A model generated the notes under the pieces. It was not told the origin of the DNA, did no database searches, and saw only the letters and a program-made list of their open reading frames with translations. This document shows positions 46,617-57,193 of a stretch of DNA of 64,000 nucleotides, in pieces. The first letter of the stretch is position 1. The number at the start of each line of letters is the position of its first letter. The DNA is taken from contig NW_006768775.1 in the NCBI RefSeq assembly GCF_000204055.1, forward strand, positions 62,001 to 126,000. The letters are read 5' to 3'. The position numbers and the translations under genes were made by a program. Source of the stretch: Melampsora larici-populina 98AG31 (Eukaryota > Basidiomycota > Pucciniomycetes > Pucciniales > Melampsoraceae).

Positions 46617-49237
46617 TGTGCATACTTTGAGAGCCACTAATCTTTGTGCAAGTTATCCTTCATCAGTCTTCTTTTCCCATCAATGAAAAGAAGACTGACA
46701 GGGAAGTATTTTTCTTTATTCCTTGAAGTTGGTACATGATAGTATTAACATAAGGGAATCAGTAAGGCTAAGGGTAAAGCAGCATAAGGATGGCCTAGGA
46801 TGGCCCACTCAACATTTAAGACAATGTGCAAATAAAATAGGCTGTATAACAGATTCCCTCAAGCAATTGAGTCTGGCAAAGTTGGCCGCCCAGATTTTAT
46901 TGCACATTCACGTGAGGCATTGGGCAAGGTGAAATTTTGTAAAACTGAATTTAGCTGCAACCTCAACAAAGGGCCTGGCAGATTCACCGCAAATCCAGAC
47001 TATGTACTTATATCTGCATACATATAAACAGACAAGGTTTTCAAACGGAGTTGACATGAAAATATGTCAGATCAAAAAACAATCACATGTTTTGAGAACA
47101 GGTTAGTGGAATGCTACAGATGCCCAAAGGCACAAGGGTATCTGTGTAATTCCATGAGGGGGAAAAAGGAACACATGGATTGAGTAGTCCCGGTACCCAA
47201 AGTGAGAAAGGGTACCAAGAAAAGATGGGGAAATGATTTTCCCCAACAGAAACAAATTCATAATTTGTAAAAGACAAATTTCATCTTTTAAAAAATTCAC
47301 CCTCAACAACTCAAACTAAATAATCAACATCAACAAACATTAAGGTAGAACAAGAGGCTCAATCATTTCTTAAAAAATCTTCTTTTTACCTCCCACCCAC
47401 CCCGGCACCCTACCACGCAGAGAGCCTACCACGTCAAGGCACCAGCGGCCTGTTGCCCCCCCACACACACGCGGTGAGACTTAAGTAATTAAGTTTCAAA
47501 GCTTACAGTACTTTGATTACGGTAGCAATAGAGAACACAATATATACAAACAATGTACAAAAAGATAAAATTTGAGAGTTTTCAAAATCAAAGAAAACTA
47601 AAATGAAAATAACGAAAAACTCCCAATAAGAAATGTGAGACTGCTAATAATGGAACACACAACCACAAATTTTAAATCAAATCAAAAGAAAAAAAATCAT
47701 TCAGAGTTGCAGGACTTGTGGATGGTTGTCTGCTTTGATTGTATTGAAAATTATCTCTTTTGATTGATTTGGGAGTAGCTTTTCAGTTTTATTTAATTGA
47801 TGATACATGAAAATACTCTAAAACATGATTTTACAAACATTCACTTTGCCCAATCCCTGTTGTTCCCACTTTCTATTACTTCTAGAAAATTATCAGTACA
47901 AAATTTGTCTTTATCCTTCTTTTTCTATCTCATCAACTAGATCCTAAAAAAGAATACCTTATAGCTAATTACACAGTTCAAACCTTTTACATCTTTCCAA
48001 ATTCAGTTGCATAATTATTGATGACCCTGGGCCAGAAACGCAGGTGTTGTGTGCTGCGCTGTGCCTGTGTTGCGGTTTTTCTGACGGCACCGCAACATAG
48101 ACTCAAATTCTAGGTTGCGGCCTGAACCGCTACACAACAAGCTCTGTCAAAATGGCGGTTTTTTGGGGGCTGCAACAACATTTGTTGTATTGCTGCCCAA
48201 AAAATACAATTTGACATTCTTTTGGTGCTGTTGTGCCTGTTGCTTGTGTGACAGTCAAGGTGCCGCACAATCTGGCCTTACCTTTGTAGTTGTGGTAATT
48301 ACCGCAACACAGTGTCTAATGCTGGTTTTTGTTGCGTATTGCGGAGCAACACACCAAAAAATGTGTGGGTAGCGGCACGGTGTGTTGCAGGCACAGAGTT
48401 GTTATTGTTCAAGATTTTGTTTTCACTGTTTCTTATTTCCTGCCGGCCACCCTTGCATGAGCAGGGTTCAAGTTCCAAGGGGATCTCACTTTCTCTGTCT
48501 CAGTTGTCTACAGTAAAGAAGGGGGCAAGTCCAGTGGACAACACCAGTGCTGCGTGTGGCCACCTACAGCACCCTTCTGTTTTTTCTTTTTCTATGCAGT
48601 TTCTCTCTATCAGGCCCAAACTTGCTCTCTTCAGAATCCTGCAAAAAATAAATCTAGACAAATGTTTTGCGTGTATGTATGTAAAACATTGTCTTCAAGA
48701 TTTTTGATTTTTCACCTAACTTAACTAAGTCCAAATCTCTTGCCTTGTCCATTTGAAGTTTGCAGGCGCCTTGGATTTTTCACTGTGGTTTACAACAATC
48801 AAGTGTATGTAATCATAAATTTAAATCAAACCATTGAACATCAAGTATACCAAGGAATCTGGTCAATATACATTCTTATTCTAGCTGAGGTAAGCTTGTT
48901 GATTCATTGTAAAACAACAGACTTGTCACAAACTCATAGCTTCCTTTTAAACAAACAACCAATTTGCACCAGAGATGGAGAAGAGCAATTTGAATGATTT
49001 TCTTTCTTTTTTGTCCATTTCTTTCTGTTTTGATTTTAAACTAACTAAATTGAAGTAGGTAATCAGATGGAGAGACCCATTCTCTCTTGATCTGATTTAT
49101 AACCTGCAATCTTGATGTCCATCCATAAAAGTTCTCACCAAGAACTGGGTTTACTACAAATTCTCATTGGCTGTAGCTCAAAATTTGAGCTATATACAGT
49201 CCATTACAAAAAGCTTGGAACTTTTTGTCCACAAACC
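46617..49237. other. repeat-rich region, no gene seen
   Basis: Includes a GC-rich low-complexity patch (47395-47475) and one copy of a dispersed repeat (47489-47655). From about 48040 to 48400 there is a TGTTGCGG/CCGCAAC-rich segment whose two ends are roughly inverted, a probable decayed MITE. Nothing coding was supported. Confidence 0.4.
47489..47655. repeat. dispersed repeat, copy 1 (partner 53560-53708)
   Basis: Both copies begin with AAGTTTCAA-GCTTA, continue TTTGATTAC and GCAATAG, and end with ATGTGA(G/A)AC(T)... CTAATAATGGA or CTATTAATGGA. Same orientation, about 6 kb apart. Confidence 0.75.
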
Positions 49238-49645
49238 TCAAGCAGATTGGTGTGGGATTGTTTGTGAGCTTTGTGGACTTGACTGTACACTAATCTCTGT
49301 AACATTTGCACAGCAGGGAAACTTGTGAAGATAATGTTTTCCTCTCAAGGGAAACCTTTGTCTTGATTTTTCTGGAGGAGTCTGAAGAGAGAAATATCTC
49401 CCAAAGAAGCAGGAGTTTGGAACCTGTGCTTTCATCGTTGGGGCATCATCAGGCATCATCAACTGTTTGGTGGGTGGTGTGATAATGTTTTCCTCTACTA
49501 AATTTTCAAATCTCACCACATCCAAAATCATGCCAAGTGCCCAAGTGCCCAAGTCCCTTGTGCTTTGGAGATGACTAGTCATCAAATAGATTACCAGGCA
49601 CAATTGGACTGTGTTAAGTTTCTGGAATGCTGTCATTAAGAGCAT
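49238..49645 (-). pseudogene. repeat-derived ORF fragment with RFxNLVEEN motif, copy 2
   Basis: Reads LGMILDVVRFENLVEENIIT and KQLMMPDDAPTMKAQVP. Related to 46147-46443. No start or splice-supported extension. Confidence 0.45.
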
Positions 49646-49748
49646 TCATTCTATACAAGTCTTTATTGTCTTCTTTTAAACAACAATAAAGCCATACCAT
49701 ACCAAGACATCAACCTTTTGGATTTTTTTGAGTTTTGGAATGCTCTAA

Positions 49749-50067
49749 TCCAGAGCAATTCAAATTTCCTGCATATCTTCTCAGATAAAAACAAAGAATT
49801 GCTGTTCTTTTCTGAATAATTGTTCTTCTTTACCAAACATATTTGTTTACATGAATTTTGGTCAGAAGAATTTGAGAAAAAGTATCATGTGCAAACCAAG
49901 AGCTTTCTCATCCAGAGCAATTTGAATTTCCTGCATATCTTTTCAGATAAAAACAAAGAATTGCTGTTCTTTTCTGAATAATTGTTCTTCTTTACCAAAC
50001 ATATTTGTTTACATGAATTTTGGTCAGAAGAAGTTGAGAAAAAGTATCATGTGCAAACCAAGAGCTT
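49749..50067. repeat. two-copy tandem duplication, 162-bp period
   Basis: Copy starting TCCAGAGCAATTCAAATTTC at 49749 is followed by a nearly identical copy starting TCCAGAGCAATTTGAATTTC at 49911. Only a handful of differences over about 157 bp, so the duplication is recent. Confidence 0.92.
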
Positions 50068-50603
50068 GTGGACTTGGAAGAATGAGTAGCAATCAATGTC
50101 AACATGAAGAATCTATAATCCAACCCAATTGAACATTCTGAAACTTGAGCTGATAGGACCAAAAGGGCAATTTATCAAGTACATATCTTTACTTAAACAA
50201 AACTTGCCAAGCTCTTGCATCCATGCACTATACAAACTCCTGAAATTCTTTTATTTTGCTTTCAACTCTTGTGTTATAGTGCACAATTTATCTTTTAATC
50301 ACATAGATCAGATGCCTTTGATTAGGGGGGGCTTAGGAATCCCAAATTTGTAACTTTTTGCATAAATTTTATGAATTCAGGATTTCTTTAACAGCATCCG
50401 AAATTTTCTTGATCAGCAGAAAAATAAAGCCGGTCAATTGGGTATCCAGATATCAAGTGGCCTCTCTTGACTACCTCACCTATTTCCCTAGTCTGTTAAT
50501 CAACTACATCAGAAAAATTCTGACAAACCAAAGCCAAGATCAATACACTGCAAACATTATTCAACTTCCCCAAGTGGGCAGGAAAGAATGATTGGAAGAA
50601 TTA

Positions 50604-51110
50604 TTTGTCGTAAAATGATCTATCACTCCACACCTGAGCCAGAACACACACACTACATATGTGTAGCAGGTTCAGTGAATAGATGATTATCATGTACATA
50701 CAATTGTGCTCAGTTATCTGCTCACCAGGATAAGTTATTCATATGTAATACATGCTGTAACTTTTTTCAGGTTGACAAAAGCATTCAAAAGATTGACTAC
50801 ATACACTGACTTAGCTTTTTGGTGTGATCTCATCAACTTGACTGCATGTAACACCCTTTCTGCTACTAAGAAATAGCTTCAACAATATTGCCTGAGCAGC
50901 TACAGAATTATATGTAGTGAACATTGGGGACAATTTTGTCAAAGTCAAAAAAAGTTACATGTGTTCAACATGTGATTTATCTATTCTGATGGGCAAAAAA
51001 CTGAGCAGACCTGTATGTACATGATAGACAACTATTTACTTAGCTTGCTGCGCATATGTAGTGTGGGTGTTATGGCTCAGGTGTGCAGTAGTGGATCCTT
51101 TTATGACAAA
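50604..51110. mobile_element. 507-bp foldback element, copy A
   Basis: Outer ends TTTGTCGTAAAATGATC (left) and the complement of GGATCCTTTTATGACAAA (right). Arms align over at least 66 bp with about 11 mismatches, including CACACCTGAGCC and CACACTACATATG. Inner inverted words (CATGTACATACA / TGTATGTACATG) suggest an even longer arm. Non-coding. Confidence 0.85.
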
Positions 51111-51307
51111 CTGTAATATTAATCATTTTCCTCTTCCAACTTAAGGAAGTTGAATGATACTCATAGTGATAAGCAATGTATTGACCTGCTTCATCTGGCC
51201 CCTGGCACACCCTTGACTCAAGCCTGTATTTTCCAGTCTAAACAGCTTAAAAAAGGAAACACAGCAAATGAAAAAGCCAAGCCAATAGTGGTACATTAAG
51301 CCAAAAA

Positions 51308-51350
51308 CCACATGAAAAAACCACATGAAAAAACCACATGAAAAAACCAC
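51308..51350. repeat. tandem 14-bp repeat (CCACATGAAAAAA)
   Basis: Three to four copies of AACCACATGAAAAA. It sits exactly where the left arm of foldback copy B should be and so seems to replace it. Confidence 0.85.
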
Positions 51351-51966
51351 ACAACAAGCCGAGTAAATTATTAGTCATCATGTACATACAGTTCTGCTCA
51401 GTTCTCCACTAGGGCTGCGACCCGGACCCGGCCCCGCCCGCCCGAGTCTGCCCAGCGACCTCTGGAGAGCTTGCGGTCCGCGCCCCGGGGCCGCAGAACG
51501 TCACGTGTTTTACTCACAAAGGTGCCCTGAGAGCGCTCGGGCGGGTCGGGCACCAGGGCTGCCGATCATCCCAAGCTGTACAACTCATGATTTTTGTGCC
51601 CAAAACCTAAGCCTGACTCTGCCTGGCCCCTAGGCCTCAAGTTCAGGGCACGCCCTGCCTGGCCCTGAACCATTTTTGAAGGCCCTCGGGTTTCCTTGCG
51701 GCCGGGCTGCGCCCCGGGGCCGGGTCACAGCCCTATTCTCCACTCATCTGAATAAGTGAATCATATGTAATACTTTCTGTAATCTTTTTCAGTTTGACAC
51801 AAGCATTCCAAAAATTGACTAGATACACTGACTCATAGTTTTGGTGTAGTTCCATGAATTAAACCTCTTGTAACACCCTTTCTGTTACTGTTGAATGGCT
51901 TTGTTGCACATATGTAGTGTGGGTGTTATGGCTCAGGTGTGCAGTGATAGATCTCTTGATGACAAA
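51350..51966. mobile_element. foldback element copy B, left end lost, split by a hAT MITE
   Basis: Shares with copy A the phrase CATCATGTACATACAGTTCTGCTCAG, then (after the nested insertion) TCATATGTAATAC, CTGTAA-CTTTTTTCAG, GACTA-ATACACTGAC, TGTAACACCCTTTCTG, and the complete right arm to GACAAA at 51966. It lacks about 170 bp of copy A's interior and the left arm. Confidence 0.8.
51410..51735. mobile_element. 326-bp GC-rich hAT-type MITE with perfect 8-bp target duplication
   Basis: Flanked by TTCTCCAC at 51402-51409 and again at 51736-51743. Ends TAGGGCTGCGACCCGG and complement CCGGGTCACAGCCCTA. An 8-bp duplication with TAGGG-type termini is typical of the hAT superfamily. Interior is very GC-rich (CCCGGCCCCGCCCGCCCGAG) within an AT-rich neighbourhood and has no coding potential. 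Confidence 0.93.
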
Positions 51967-51983
51967 CTACAATAATTAGGGTG

Positions 51984-52199
51984 TTCAAACCTGTGCAAGA
52001 ACTTTGCAAGAACTGTGCAAGAATTTTGACACTAATTTTGCACATTATTCGTTTGACAACCCAAGTTATTGTGTTCCAAACCGTGCAAAAACCATGTGAG
52101 ACCAACTCTTGCAAGTTTTGTGCAAGATACGTGCAAGTTCTATTCATATCTTGCACAGAACTTGCACCAAACTTGCACAAATTAATTTTGAGGTTTGAA
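51984..52199. mobile_element. GTGCAAG-rich MITE, copy 2
   Basis: 216 bp opening TTCAAACCTGTGCAAGAAC and closing GAGGTTTGAA; outer 9 bp are exact inverted repeats (TTCAAACCT / AGGTTTGAA). Interior built of TGCAAG words. Aligns with 34828-35018. Confidence 0.82.
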
Positions 52200-52600
52200 T
52201 ACCATAAATAATTATTTTCCCAGTTCCACTTGGGCATAGTGTATAATGTTTACAGTGAATACAAGCATATATTGGCTGTATTTGGGTGTGGTGTTCACGC
52301 AAAAGTCACAAAAACATTGCAACCATGACACATATTTTGCAAACAGCTGTATTCTCCAGACTTCAGATTGTTGGTTGACTTGAGTTGTGTTTGAAATGTT
52401 TGGGGTGGCTTCTCTATATTTGTGTTTTCCATGCTGCTTTGGTTGCTATTTGAAATGTTCCTCTTTCCAACGCTATTTGATTACATTTCATAATTTCATC
52501 ATGTGTATCTTGTTTTGTTTCTTTAACTCTCTCACTAATACTATTAGTTTATTTATATATACCTGTGGGTTTTTGCACATAGATTTGAACTTTGTCTGTT

Positions 52601-52810
52601 TTGACTCTATTTCATTTATAAGCTTATTATTGACAAACTTATGAACTTGTGCATCACTTACAGGTATGATGCTCTTTTCGTTTTCTTTGTTGTCCATTGA
52701 TTTATATCATCTATTGTTTGTTATTTGTATGGAAGAAATCAACTTGATCTGTTTGACTCTATTTCATTTATAAGCTTATTATTGACAAGCTTGTAAACTT
52801 GTGTGATATT
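52601..52810. repeat. spaced direct repeat, 152-bp period
   Basis: TTGACTCTATTTCATTTATA plus AGCTTATTATTGACAA occurs at 52601 and 52753, with both copies followed by similar ACTTGTG-type sequence. Confidence 0.85.
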
Positions 52811-53559
52811 TACACAGATCTCCTATTCTTTTCTTTTGAATTATTTTCAATAATAGCAATTCATACTCTCTTCACAACAAACTTGATAATATCTTTATTA
52901 AGCTATAAACATATCAAATTTTCTAAAGTATTCAAAAATATTAGTACCTTACCTTAACCGGTCACTTGTTGAGACACTTTCCCCTTGTCTGGAAATAGCT
53001 TAATGCGAGCACAAATATTGTGCCTGTTACAGTATCAAGCATAACAATGAGGGTTTGAAATGAAGTTGCTTCAGAATGCTCCGGGACCTATTTGAGGATA
53101 ATAACGTCCAAGAAGGCAAATGGTAATGGGTAACAAAGCTGAGTGGCAGCCAAGGTTTGCCTTGTAACCACACCCACCTGTTTCTCATTTCACATGTCAT
53201 CTTGCTTTGATCATTCAACCAATCACAAGCCACCTGATTCCCCAGTTGTGGTCTTTTTTCAAATGCCTGTGATTTTGTGTATCACACTGACTAGCAATGT
53301 AGGAATACCATAAAATTATGAGGATTACAACTCCATTTGAGGTGTCTTATGTACCTGACTACCAAGCCTTTACGTGAGGATCTGGGTCGTAGATGCGCAC
53401 CTGAAATAAAGATAGGTAAGAACAATGAGTCGTTATGAGTTTAGTCTTCTAAATATGTTTTCAGGTGAAGAAATCATTCTTCTTCTAGTATAAAATTAGC
53501 CAAGTATGGAATTACTCTGGGTGTATCTAAAAGTGATGATGCCAAAGACTTAATATAAT

Positions 53560-53708
53560 CAAGTTTCAATGCTTATGGTATTTTGATTACAGGGGCAATA
53601 GTTAAAATGAAATGTAATGAAATAAAAAGATAACAATTCAAGAGTTTTCAGAAAGCATAGAAAACTAAACAACAAAACACACCTAGAGATGTGAAACTCC
53701 TATTAATG
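53560..53708. repeat. dispersed repeat, copy 2 (partner 47489-47655)
   Basis: Same-orientation, diverged copy; see partner. Shares AAGTTTCAATGCTTA, TTTTGATTACAGGGGCAATAG and the terminal CTATTAATGGA. Confidence 0.7.
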
Positions 53709-54786
53709 GATTTCAGAGGGACATTGTTGCATGATATGAGATCTCAGCCACCTTGAAAATCTTAAGTATCTTGGCACAAATAATTTGCCTGAGTATGATG
53801 ATTGATCTAGTGTATTGTCAGAATACGTATCAATGCATATACTTGTACTGAAGACTCTTGCTATCATATCTGCACAGAGTTGAAGTTTCTCATTGTGACC
53901 ATCTCTTTGCAGCACGTAGATCATCTTTGGCATTAGTCTCTTGAGAAATCACTAAGAGAGCCCCAGTTTTTTGGTTTGCTAAAATAAACAACTATTGTCT
54001 CAAATAACTTGAGTATCATCCATAAATTTTATCCTCCCTTTCAATGTTTTGTATTACATGAAGATTCAATTCTGGTTTATATGAGGTGGATCAACTGGGA
54101 AATCATCTACTGTATCTACAGTTTTCAATGAACTTGAACTTATTATTCATATCCTCAATCAAGCCATCTAATTATACTTTACTATTTGGTTTCACCATAA
54201 TATTGGGAAAGGTGAAAACACAGCAGACAGACCTGTGATTGGGAGATCATGTCATACCCTGATCAGTGTTAGACTACTGTGAGGGTTGTCCTAGCTCTTT
54301 TTTAATGGGATGAGTCTTGTCAATGAAATCTGGTAGAAGCTTTATCAGACAAGCTTTGTTGCCATGATGGATATCCAATTGCCACTTGATTAGATTTGAC
54401 AAGGTTTGGGCTGATTGAAGGCCCACTGGTTTTCTTACACGTCTGTATCAATAACCAAAAATTGACATCTACATGCATAGCACTACCAAATTGAATGAAG
54501 GGTTCAATTCAGCACCAAAAGGGTTGTTCAAGGTTGTTCATCGGCAAGGAAGGTTGAACTTGAAAGGGTTTAATTTGTTTTGTAGCATTTCCTACATGTA
54601 GTGGTAATTTGTAATTGGTGATGATGATTATAATGAGGGTGATTGAATTAAGAAGGGCTTTGTTGACTTTTTTTTTGGGAGAAAACCCCGATCGATCAAA
54701 TAAATACCACTTACTCATTCTCCACCGTCACCAACACCTTCATCAACACTTCACTAACCCCATTTTCAAACAACAATATTATAAAC

Positions 54787-56122
54787 ATGGCAGATGCTGA
54801 TAACACCACTCCAGCAACCACTGTAAGTCATATCTTTTTTCAAATTTCATGAATCCATATCCAACTTTTTCTTCATCTCTTTCATCTTTCTTAATCTTTC
54901 AACTCCGATGTTTGGAAAATCGATCATATCTTTCTTACATATTTCAAGATTGATCTATGTTTCAATTTCTTCGATCATTTGAACTGACTGTTTTATTACT
55001 TTTCTTTGGATCAGGAAGGTACTCAAGAACCTGATTTACACTTTGAACCATTGGTTAAACTTGATGCAGTTGAGTTTCTGGTCTTTCTATCTCTCAATTC
55101 GATGTCGAATGACTTGAGGAATCCTAGATCAAATCAGCAAACTAACTTTAGAATTCCCTTTGTGTTCTTTTGTTTTCGATAAATAGGTAGAAACCAAAAC
55201 TCATGAAGAAGATGAAGAAGTGTTTTTGAAACTGTTTGTCTTTATTTTTTTTCGCTTCTTGATATACTTTTTGTGGGTTATAACTTAACATCTTTTATTT
55301 CCAATTGTTAATTTTAGTCGAGCCAAACTTTTCAAATTCGATAAAGAGGCTGGAGAATGGCAGGAACGTGGAACTGGTGATGTGAAGATCTTACAACACA
55401 AAGTAAATTTCCTTTCACACTATTCGAATCCACTTACTTCATCATCCAGACATCTTACCTTCCTTTTTCTACTTGAAACCAATCGGAAAACTAGACCACA
55501 CAGAAATTCAGATTAGTGATGCGTCGTGATAAGACTTTGAAAGTGTGTGCAAACCATTACAGTTAGTCAAGTTTTCGGTTTAGCTCTGTTTTGTTGAACG
55601 AAATTCAAAGTTATTGACCGCTTGAATGTCTTTCCTTTACCCCTTTGAATGCGTATCAAGTCTCTCCGGATATGACACTTGCATGTAATGTAGGATCAGA
55701 TCGATCCTGGGTTTGGAATGTTACCGCTGACACCAGTGATGAAGGTACGATGGCTGTGACTTTGGCGATCAGGTTTGGTAACTCAGAAAGTAAGTGACTG
55801 GACTTAATCTCACGCCTTGTTTGATACTCATTCACACTGCCCTTTCTGCCTGAACTTAGATGCCAATATCTTCAAGGGCAAGTTCGAAGAAGCTCAAAAG
55901 ATCAATGGATCATTGGCGCCATCTACTTCTGCTGAGAAGTCCGATGCCGCACCTACTACCGATTCTGACTCAAAGGCCGAAGCTGAAACTGAAACTGAAA
56001 CAAAAGCTGAGGAAGAGACACCCGTGGTTCAAAGTGATGCGTCTGCTGATGCAGTTAAGGAAGCTGCTACTACCGAGTCAGCTGAGGAAAAGAAGAAAGA
56101 GGAAGAGACTACTGAGAGTTGA
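54787..56122 (+). CDS. Ran-binding protein 1 (RanBD1 domain)
   Basis: Exons 54787-54822, 55015-55068, 55187-55233, 55318-55402, 55495-55561, 55661-55789, 55860-56122; 681 nt, 226 residues, all in phase. RanBD1 domain about residues 18-150: [20 protein letters not shown] (acidic entry), [76 protein letters not shown]. The tail is Glu/Ala/Thr-rich and acidic. Yeast Yrb1 is 201 residues, so length fits. Role: binds Ran-GTP in the cytosol and stimulates RanGAP, releasing export complexes and driving nucleocytoplasmic transport; essential in yeast. The first exon is only 36 nt. Intron 4 (55403-55494) has a GAAACC-containing stretch that mimics coding, but only the acceptor at 55494 keeps the frame. 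Confidence 0.95.
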
Positions 56123-57193
56123 TTTGTTGGAAGTTGTATGATGAGGAAAGGAGAGATTGAAAGAGATTTTGTGATATGAAATCAAACTCCTTTCTTTATT
56201 TGATTGTTTGAAACCAAAAACAACTTCTCCTAAACCTTTCTAAATCCCATTTTGGCATCCTTTTTGCTACGATTTTTTTCTACTTTCTGTTCCAACCCTT
56301 CTCCGTACCCCAGATTATACTTGTGGATTTCCTTTTTATTTTGAATTTTATTTTTGGGGTAAGAATCTAACATGGTTGATAATGATCCATAATTTCCATT
56401 TTTTTGCTTCTGTTGGAAAGAACCATTGGAGTTCCACCTAGATATCATCGAACTTATAAACAAGTTCCCTGGCTCCTTGCAAGGCACTCAAGTCTGAGAT
56501 ATCATGACCGTTCAATTCTGACTTTCACATTGCAGGATGATTTGTGGTTTAACCTAAAAAACAAGTGATCATACCTATTATCAACCAGTTGATAACGTTG
56601 AGAATTGTGAACAAGCATCCAACATAATCAATCTGAGCAAATTACATGTGACTTACTCGTCAACTCAGACTTTCTCCAGCACAACAAGTTGTCCGATGTT
56701 GCAAAATGTATCGTGATTTTAAAAACTTCGGGACACGTTTTTAAATGTCCCAAATAGCCTATTGCGGCAACTGGTTTGTATGAAATTCAATATACACACA
56801 ACTTGATGTGGATTATGTATCCAAATTTGACACAGTCGAAAGGTGCACAATCTGCTTTTCTCAACATGATATATACTGGGCACTCTGTAGCGGATACTCA
56901 TCCGCAGTATGCATCAACGTCTGCAGCTGGAAACCCATTGGCTCATGTATTGGGATCATTAAGAAAGATTTTCTGGGGTTGAATTCTTTCTGGAACACAG
57001 CGTATTTTTGATAATCATACCTTACATACCTGATAGGGTCCTATGGGATACTTGTATGCTCTTGTATGTTTATGATCAACATTTGATAACAAATAGGATA
57101 ATTATACTATTGATATATATGGTTGTTTGAGTCGATGATCAATTCGATCATCGATGTAAAGTAAATAGAAAACAAACTATGTAGGGTGCCTTT
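56123..57193. other. intergenic between convergent genes, no gene seen
   Basis: 3' flanks of RanBP1 and the MER3-type helicase. No domain-bearing open frame; small frames near 56776-57011 lack support. Confidence 0.5.

Larger units (their letters stand above)
52200..54786. other. intergenic, repeat remnants, no gene seen
   Basis: Holds a 152-bp-period duplication (52601-52810) and the second copy of the dispersed repeat (53560-53708). Last 200 bp is the promoter side of the Ran-binding protein gene, with a pyrimidine-rich leader (CACCGTCACCAACACCTTCA) just before the ATG. Confidence 0.45.
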
